Shown piece by piece: positions 57,906 through 64,000 of a stretch of 64,000 nt of DNA. Position numbers and translations under genes: made by a program. The stretch spans positions 1-64,000 of the forward strand of contig CAMAVR010000008.1 in assembly GCA_945861885.1 (NCBI GenBank). The letters run 5' to 3'. Under the pieces are notes generated by a model, which was given only the letters and a program-made list of their open reading frames with translations, was not told where the DNA came from and did no database searches. This DNA comes from Nannocystis exedens. GTDB lineage: Bacteria; Myxococcota_A; Polyangia; Polyangiales; Polyangiaceae. Position 1 is the stretch's first letter, and each line of letters opens with the position of its first letter.

Positions 57906-59236
57906 GACATCGATACTTCGAAGAGCAGCGCGGCTTTACGTTGATCGAAATCACGGTCGCGCTTGTCGCCGGGCTTTTCGTGGCGATGGCATTGATGACG
58001 CTCGCAAAAGAGCTCGGAGCGTCATTTCAAGAAGAGACGCGCGTCGCATCGACTGAATCGGCGCTTCGCGCGGGGATTAATCGCCTTCGCTCGGACCTCC
58101 AGCGCACAAGCTTCATGAGCACCGGAAACATTCGCGACGACGTGGAGATCGCGAGAGACGCAACAAGCCGCATGCAGCTCGGCCCCCTGGCAGAGGAGTA
58201 CCATGGGCTTCGAGCGCTCGCCGGACTTCATCTGATGCCTGGCGCTGAGCTGCCGCTATCGAACATCAACCGCATCGCTCCCGATTCGCTCGTCATCGGC
58301 GGCAACTTCACGACGACCGATGTTTTTCCGGTCGAAGATTTCACGCGGTCGGCCCGATGCGACGAATTCATCCTGTGGGGCAGTTCACCCGCGATCGCAC
58401 GCGCCACCGCTGGGCTCGCCACCGCCCCCGAACGAGTTCGCGCCCTGAATCAACTGTTTCAACCCGCAGGAGAAAACGCGCAGTTTCTCGTGCGATTCAC
58501 CGATCGACACGGCCTCAGCGTCTACGTCCCGACCTGCCGAGAGATGCCGGCCATCGAATACAACGGCGCCCAACAATTCGTCTTGCGAGTCACCGCCGGC
58601 ATGATGCTCGACACGGTGCAGACCGACGGGCACGGCGGATGGAGCGGGCAGGAGATCCGCGAGGCGAGCGTCAATCCTGTGCAGATCGTTCAATGGATCA
58701 TTCAATCATGGGACCAGCTTTCGGGCAACGAACAGGCGGCATACGCGGTCCTCGGCGTCGCGGTTGAACGCCCTACAAAATACTATCTAATGAGGCGCTA
58801 CTTGAACCTGCGCGACGGCCTAACCGGCGTCGGCATCGGCGAACTGATCTCCGAATTCGCAGTCGACCTACGCTTTTCGTTCACCGTCGATCGTTCAAAC
58901 GGAGGCGGGCGGCCGATTCTTGACGTGTTTGATTTTGACGAGGTACGCGGCGATCAAAACAACGCGAACTGGGCTGGCAGAATTGACGGCCGCGCGGGCG
59001 TACCGAACATGCAGCCGCCTGGTCCTCAGCGCATTCGGTCGGTCAAAGTGCGACTGTCAGTTCGTGCGGCGCTCGCCGACAGATCCGCCGACCTCGGCGT
59101 TAACACCCCGCGCGACGGACACGTTCGCTACTGCCTCAACGTCGATGGTTGCCGACCGGGATGGCTAGAGTGGGCGCGCGTGCGAAACGTGATGACCGAA
59201 GTCGCGCTACCGAACCAAGCGCATTTTTTTTACTAA
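57902..59236 (+). CDS. pilW: Minor pilin PilW
   Basis: 444 residues from the ATG at 57902, which overlaps the PilV stop (ATGA). A longer in-frame reading to 57221 covers PilV in another frame and is false. The prepilin signal EEQRGFTLIEITVALVAGLFVAMALMTL has Gly/Phe and Glu+5. It is longer than Pseudomonas PilW (about 270), with a large globular part ending before the PilX gene. Confidence 0.87.
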   Translation: MRHRYFEEQRGFTLIEITVALVAGLFVAMALMTLAKELGASFQEETRVASTESALRAGINRLRSDLQRTSFMSTGNIRDDVEIARDATSRMQLGPLAEEYHGLRALAGLHLMPGAELPLSNINRIAPDSLVIGGNFTTTDVFPVEDFTRSARCDEFILWGSSPAIARATAGLATAPERVRALNQLFQPAGENAQFLVRFTDRHGLSVYVPTCREMPAIEYNGAQQFVLRVTAGMMLDTVQTDGHGGWSGQEIREASVNPVQIVQWIIQSWDQLSGNEQAAYAVLGVAVERPTKYYLMRRYLNLRDGLTGVGIGELISEFAVDLRFSFTVDRSNGGGRPILDVFDFDEVRGDQNNANWAGRIDGRAGVPNMQPPGPQRIRSVKVRLSVRAALADRSADLGVNTPRDGHVRYCLNVDGCRPGWLEWARVRNVMTEVALPNQAHFFY

Positions 59237-59247
59237 GTGGCAATTCA

Positions 59248-59946
59248 ATGACAAAAATGCCTCGATTTACCCCGAATTTAGCGACGTTACCGGCACATCG
59301 AGGCGATCGCGCCGTGCGCAAAAATCAGCGAGGCGCCGTCGCCTTTATCGTCGCGATGACACTCGCGATGCTGGCGACAATCGGCATCTACGCGCTCAAC
59401 GCCGCATCGAATGAAGTTGCGGCGGTCGGCGACGAACGGCAAGCGGCGCAGACCGAATATGTCGCGGAGCAAGGGGTGCTCGCGGGGATCGAATCGCTAA
59501 ACGTCCAGACGCTGCGCGCGCAAAAAGCGAAGCTTCGCGACCCGGCTCAATCGGACCATCAAGACGGCCATCTATGCGTGACGCTCGAGGGGGTTCCGGT
59601 AGGCTCGCCCCAAAGCGGATGCGCCCGGATCCTTGAAGCGGATCTCCAGGTGCTCGATCGCAACAATGTGCCGGGGCCGCCCGAAAATGCGCCGGTCGCG
59701 CGCCTCGGCTCGGAAGCTTCGCCAACTGTCCCCGAGGGTCGGTACATCGTGGAATTAACCGAACCGTCAACGTCGCGCTTGAGCATCGGCAACAGCGACC
59801 CGAACATTTGCTCGCTGCGCTTGACCGTCGCCGCGATTGGGCAAGTCGCAAAATCTGGAGTTGGCGACGCCGACCGACGCGCGAGTCTTTCCGAAACGGT
59901 GTCGCGAAGCCGCGTCACGTTCGACTCCGTCCCGTGTGAATTGTGA
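59248..59946 (+). CDS. pilX: Minor pilin PilX
   Basis: 232 residues from the Met at 59248, 11 bp after pilW. An earlier Met at 59149 would overlap pilW. The leader RKNQRGAVAFIVAMTLAMLATIGIYAL has Gly then Ala, without the usual Phe+1, and the Glu+5 is not evident (AVAFI), as in PilX/GspK-type minor pilins. GspK-like tip subunits also lack Glu5. The stop overlaps the pilY1 start. Confidence 0.82.
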   Translation: MTKMPRFTPNLATLPAHRGDRAVRKNQRGAVAFIVAMTLAMLATIGIYALNAASNEVAAVGDERQAAQTEYVAEQGVLAGIESLNVQTLRAQKAKLRDPAQSDHQDGHLCVTLEGVPVGSPQSGCARILEADLQVLDRNNVPGPPENAPVARLGSEASPTVPEGRYIVELTEPSTSRLSIGNSDPNICSLRLTVAAIGQVAKSGVGDADRRASLSETVSRSRVTFDSVPCEL

Positions 59947-62900
59947 TGCACGACCGCTCTCGACATCAAACAAGGAGTGCGTTGGTGACCCGCCTATCCT
60001 TCCGCACCCCGGTAATTGGCGCTATTTTGGGCGCTCTTTTAACCCCAAATCACGCGCTCGCGCAGGTCGACGTGAACCCACAGCTGCCCAACGTTCTCGT
60101 GTTGGTCGACAGCTCCGGATCGATGGAGTTGATGATCGACGGGAGGCCTCCGGAGAGAAGCGAACAAGCGTGCAGGCCCGGCACAGAAACTTTACCCAAC
60201 CGTTGGGGCATCGCGATTCAGGCGCTTGCCGGTCGGGTACAGCCGTTTTACAGCTGCGAGCCGATCAGTCGCCACGTAAACCCGGGCGCCGGGACTCCGT
60301 TTACGCAGGAATTCAACATCGGCGGCATGCTGCCGCCCGATGCAAATTACCGGGGGAAACTCCCTTCAACTGACGACTACGACTTTCCGTACCATCGCCC
60401 TGTTTCGGGCGGCATGTGCGTTTACGGGCCCGGGAGAATCGACGGGCCAATTGGACTCGGCGCCGATTTCCCTGACGCGGCCGCGCCGCATCCGCATGTC
60501 GTCGACCACCTTGGAACAGCTTGCAATTTCACGCAAGCGCCCGACGGCATTCTCGATTCCGCGAGCTCGTTTGTCCGCTTTGGATTTATGACGTTCGATC
60601 AGGAACCCTCCCCTCGAATCGGCGTGACGATGCCAGACGCCAACGGGCCAGCAACGCTGCTCGACGCGAGAGTGTTCGAAGGGACGTTTAGCTATTTTGA
60701 AGACTGGTGGGTGCCGCCAAGAGTGCCGCCAAGAGTGCCGGTGCCGTATGCGGAGGGGGGGCCTAAAGGGTGTGCGACCCCGTCACCCTATGAAGTCGGT
60801 GCACGCAATCCGGCCGCTCCGCCGTGGGAAGGGCGAATGGTTCCATTCCCAGCCCCCAACGTCGATCAGAGCGCAACGAACGCCAAAATTAGGCAGATTT
60901 TGAACTCCGTGCGGCCTTACGGAGCGACTCCAACCGCCGGGTTGCTGACCGACGCCGAATACTATCTACGCCGCGACCCGACCGGCCCGAGCGGACGGAA
61001 TGTCGACCCGACAATTTCCGGTCCTCGTCCCGCGCCGTGCCGCAAACAGTTCATCATTCTTCTGACCGACGGCATGCCAAATCAGGACTTGCGACCGGAG
61101 TGCGAAGGGAGCACGCCCGACACCTGCCCGTACCGCCGCCCCGAAGAGATCGCGCGCAGCTTGGCGCTGGCCGACATCGAAACGTTTGTCATCGGCTTTG
61201 CCATCTCGAGCGAGCGAAACGCTCGCGTCAGCTGCACCGAGCTCGACGAACGTTTTTCCGAGTCGGGTTGGCCCGCCTGCTCAACATTCCTGCCAACGGC
61301 GCCCGAACTCCCGTGCTGCAAGCTCGCCGAAATCGCGCGAGAAGGCTCTATCGATCGACGCGGCAAAGCCTATTTTGCCGACGACGAACGCGCTCTTCGT
61401 CTCGCCCTCGAGGCGATCATCGCGAAACTTCCTCGGCTCAGCACGACGCGCACGTTTCCGGTCTATTCAAGTGTGTCGTCCAGTTCGGCGACGGTACCTG
61501 CCGGCGGCGGTGGCCCGCCCGTCGTCGCCAATGCGGCGCTCCTTGGCGTTGGTGCGCGCTTTAGCGCATCGCTCGTCCCGCGGCGCGACCGACCGTGGTC
61601 GGGGAACATCATTCGCGAGCGCTACACATGCCCGGCGCCAACAGATGGATCTGCTTATCCGATTCCGGCGTCGAACGGCTCGGGGGACAACTTCCAGGAG
61701 AACATTCGCACCGGAATGCCACCGCGGCAGTTTTATGCGTATCGCCCGAACAAAGATTGCTGGCAGAGGCGTGCCCACGAAGCACCGGCGCGCGGCGATA
61801 CATCGATTCGGCCGTGGATCAGAGCGAGGAGCTCGGCGGATGGCTGCGATTCCACTGGACCAGACCACCTCCCCCTCGCCGATGCCGATGCGATCTTTGG
61901 CGCCGCCGATGCGATCGTCAACAACGTACCGCCCGAGGCGCTGGGGATCACAGCGCGAACACCTGGCAATTGCCCACCGAAAGCAAACGGCGACCGGCTA
62001 ACTGACGCCGAATGCGCAAAGCTCGCGCTGAGTTTCTTACTTGCCCAAGAGGCGGCGCCGATTCCCGCAACGTCCCCCCCGTTTGCGAGCAGGAAGAGGC
62101 ATGAGCTCGGCGGCATTTACCATTCGACACCTGCGATCATCGGACCGCCATCGTCGTTCTCGCAAGATCCGTCGTATCTAGGATTCGCCCACTTGAATCG
62201 CCGGCGCGAAACGATGCTGTACGTCGCGACGATCGACGGCCTCCTTCACGCTTTCGACGCGAACGTGACCGGCAACGTGAACAACGAACGATGGGCGCTG
62301 ATCCCCCCAGCGGTGATGCCGAAAATTCTAAGCGGCTATCCTAGCGGCTTCGCGAACCTCCTTGACGGTTCTCCGGTTGTCCGCGATGTCGTTTGGCAGC
62401 GAGGCATCGGCGACACGACCAATCGTTGCGCAGAGCCGGCGACCTGCCCCTGGCACACGTCGCTCGTCGCTGGCTTCGGGCCGGCCGGCCCAGGCTACTA
62501 TTCGGTCGACGTCACCGATCCTAGACCGCTTCCCGCGTCGCGAGCCACGCGCCTTCGTTGGCAGATTACAGGCCTGTCGCCCGAAGCGCTGGTCGGGATG
62601 CCGCAACAGACCGACCAGGTCATCGCTGCAAAACGGACAACGCTGTTCGATTCGCCGTCACCAACGCCCGCCATCGGCTCGGTTGTTCTCACGGGGCCGC
62701 ACTGCCTTGGTGGGCCGAGCCCGTGCGAAGTCGGCGTCGCGATACTCCCCGGCGGCGGCGGCGACAACCCTCCCGACGGTCCGCCGATCGCGCGACCGAC
62801 GACGAGCGTGAGGAGCGCCGACCGAAGCCCCGCCAATTATAAGCCAAGGCTTTGCGTACGAAATTGGAGCAGACGCGCGGGCGCTTCGCTCTCGGTGGTT

Positions 62901-63935
62901 CGCCTCGACACCGGCGAAGTCATCCGCTCGTTCTGGAGCGGCGGGACCGACCTGCATCGAACGTTCGTCGACAATCGTGTCACCGCCGCACCGCTCAGCG
63001 CGCCGATGACCGGAATTCCCGCACTTTTCCCCCCTGACATCGGAACACCGATTCAAAAAGTGTTCGTTGGCGACGCCAACGGCGTTCTTTGGCGCTTTAA
63101 CCTCACAAACCCAAATCCAGCGCTCTGGCAAGCCGACCTCTTTTTCGACGGGTATTCCCCCGCGGTGACACAACGCGCGGCGTGCACCGCTTGCAACGAC
63201 GCGTGTTTGGAGGGGGCCATCGCGCAGCCAATTCAGCTGGCGCCTGTGATTTCTCTCGATGCAAATCGCAACCTGGCGATTCAATTCGCAACCGGCGATC
63301 AGAACAATCTTACGACGCCAGGGATGAATTTTGTCTATTCACTGAGCGAAGTGCGCGAAACGCGCGACCCCGATGCTCCAACGTTGCGCGCAAAACTGAA
63401 TTGGTACGTCCGGCTCTCAACGTTCGTCCCGATAGGCTCCGACGGCCACCGCGTTGTCGGCCCGATGAGCGTGTTCAACAACAATCTCTATTTCGCAACG
63501 TACGCGCCGGCGCCACAAACCGCAGCGTGCCAAGCCGGAAAAGCATACGTCTGGGGGATGAACTTTGTAACGCCGCGTTCCGCCGATCTTGCGTTGGGTG
63601 GGAGGCCGGCGTTTGTCGACGCGTGCGAAGGCGATACTCCGTGCCAGTACACCGACGCAACGCGGCTCGGAACTGCGCACGGCGGCGTGATCCCCGGCGT
63701 CGCCGTTCATATCACCCCTGCGTGCGGCGGAGCCGGAAGGCCGGGCGCGGGAGTCTTTGGGGTGCCGGCGGCGGCCGGAGAGTCGGTCGCTTCACTCGCG
63801 ATCGCCTCGGGCTCTGGCGGCCGCACCGCGAATTCCCCGGCAGATCTGAACGCAACGACGCGCGAAATCCCCCTCCCAACGCCACGCACCGGGCCCACAA
63901 TTAACTCGTGGGCCACGGTCGTGGAGGGGCAATAA
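59943..63935 (+). CDS. pilY1: PilY1 pilus-tip adhesin
   Basis: 1330 residues. A signal peptide is followed by a VWA domain with MIDAS D56xS58xS60 (VLVLVDSSGSM) and a downstream LLTDGMPN strand that gives the last metal ligand. The C-terminal half (about 700-1300) is a PilY1-type beta-propeller with HSTPAIIGPPSSF, LYVATIDGLLHAFDANV and VFVGDANGVLWRF. PilY1 caps the pilus tip, helps prime assembly and can bind surfaces; some homologues need Ca2+. The start is GTG 59943 or ATG 59946, overlapping pilX. M. xanthus has several such clusters. Confidence 0.93.
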   Translation: MMHDRSRHQTRSALVTRLSFRTPVIGAILGALLTPNHALAQVDVNPQLPNVLVLVDSSGSMELMIDGRPPERSEQACRPGTETLPNRWGIAIQALAGRVQPFYSCEPISRHVNPGAGTPFTQEFNIGGMLPPDANYRGKLPSTDDYDFPYHRPVSGGMCVYGPGRIDGPIGLGADFPDAAAPHPHVVDHLGTACNFTQAPDGILDSASSFVRFGFMTFDQEPSPRIGVTMPDANGPATLLDARVFEGTFSYFEDWWVPPRVPPRVPVPYAEGGPKGCATPSPYEVGARNPAAPPWEGRMVPFPAPNVDQSATNAKIRQILNSVRPYGATPTAGLLTDAEYYLRRDPTGPSGRNVDPTISGPRPAPCRKQFIILLTDGMPNQDLRPECEGSTPDTCPYRRPEEIARSLALADIETFVIGFAISSERNARVSCTELDERFSESGWPACSTFLPTAPELPCCKLAEIAREGSIDRRGKAYFADDERALRLALEAIIAKLPRLSTTRTFPVYSSVSSSSATVPAGGGGPPVVANAALLGVGARFSASLVPRRDRPWSGNIIRERYTCPAPTDGSAYPIPASNGSGDNFQENIRTGMPPRQFYAYRPNKDCWQRRAHEAPARGDTSIRPWIRARSSADGCDSTGPDHLPLADADAIFGAADAIVNNVPPEALGITARTPGNCPPKANGDRLTDAECAKLALSFLLAQEAAPIPATSPPFASRKRHELGGIYHSTPAIIGPPSSFSQDPSYLGFAHLNRRRETMLYVATIDGLLHAFDANVTGNVNNERWALIPPAVMPKILSGYPSGFANLLDGSPVVRDVVWQRGIGDTTNRCAEPATCPWHTSLVAGFGPAGPGYYSVDVTDPRPLPASRATRLRWQITGLSPEALVGMPQQTDQVIAAKRTTLFDSPSPTPAIGSVVLTGPHCLGGPSPCEVGVAILPGGGGDNPPDGPPIARPTTSVRSADRSPANYKPRLCVRNWSRRAGASLSVVRLDTGEVIRSFWSGGTDLHRTFVDNRVTAAPLSAPMTGIPALFPPDIGTPIQKVFVGDANGVLWRFNLTNPNPALWQADLFFDGYSPAVTQRAACTACNDACLEGAIAQPIQLAPVISLDANRNLAIQFATGDQNNLTTPGMNFVYSLSEVRETRDPDAPTLRAKLNWYVRLSTFVPIGSDGHRVVGPMSVFNNNLYFATYAPAPQTAACQAGKAYVWGMNFVTPRSADLALGGRPAFVDACEGDTPCQYTDATRLGTAHGGVIPGVAVHITPACGGAGRPGAGVFGVPAAAGESVASLAIASGSGGRTANSPADLNATTREIPLPTPRTGPTINSWATVVEGQ

Positions 63936-64000
63936 AACCTGCAATTTAGGGCTTTTCTGTGTTTTCGGACGGGTCGCCCATCAATTCTTTCATGAGATCA

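Noticed and set aside
63988..64000. Possible start of a fourth TIR element at the window end (CATGAGATCA)
   Set aside because: Only ATGAGATCA matches the TIR and no arm sequence is visible; it may be chance. Sequence beyond the window would decide.

Overview
The window looks like chromosomal DNA of a Gram-negative bacterium of the Myxococcota/deltaproteobacterial kind. By eye the GC content is moderate to high. It carries two eukaryote-like Ser/Thr kinase genes, many lipoproteins with Cys-rich or Ala/Pro-rich spacers, a pair of very large paralogous surface proteins, GTP-type PEP carboxykinase, NAD-type isocitrate dehydrogenase, a Pal/CpoB pair and a minor-pilin/PilY1 operon of the M. xanthus type. 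The lineage is inferred from gene content and was not tested with a marker phylogeny. I saw no rRNA or tRNA gene, CRISPR array, prophage or transposase.

Layout. 1-9.2 kb (minus strand): rpmG-mreB, a two-RRM glycine-rich RNA-binding protein, then a tight four-gene unit pspA / P-type ATPase / LolC-E permease / sensor kinase. 9.3-14.5 kb (mostly plus): a membrane protein, a transmembrane Ser/Thr kinase and an exported TPR protein, a diverged RNase HII-like gene facing them, and dksA. 14.5-21.1 kb: two tandem Ala-rich lipoproteins, glnB-glnA, an ACC deaminase/D-cysteine desulfhydrase family enzyme and acetyl-CoA synthetase. 21.1-26.2 kb: two tandem giant paralogous exported proteins. 26.2-34.5 kb (minus): LysR regulator, pckG, an RND pump with its adaptor, and isocitrate dehydrogenase. 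34.5-42.3 kb: an alpha/beta hydrolase, two MATE/flippase transporters, a Pal-CpoB pair and a protein with two kinase domains. 42.3-45.4 kb: a cytochrome c resembling the front half of an FTR1 iron permease, a repeat-bearing lipoprotein and a secreted metallophosphatase. 45.7-52.6 kb: carB, a coiled-coil protein, lytic transglycosylase and radC. 52.9-64 kb: two lipoproteins and the pilin operon fimT-pilV-pilW-pilX-pilY1.

How the genes fit together. The central-metabolism genes (glnB/glnA, acs, pckG, icd, carB) are interleaved with cell-envelope genes (mreB, pspA, Lol-like permease, Pal/CpoB, RND pump, flippases, transglycosylase, lipoproteins, pili). Genes are packed closely. Five convergent pairs overlap at their 3' ends by 20-42 bp, and the pilin genes overlap through ATGA or GTGA junctions.

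The most unusual material is not protein-coding. Three related palindromic elements with terminal inverted repeats lie at 43.3, 44.2 and 55.4 kb, each just past the stop codon of an envelope-protein gene. Two of them are near-identical and differ by 12 bp, the length of their internal repeat unit. A separate large palindrome is inserted in frame inside a flippase gene at 36.3 kb.
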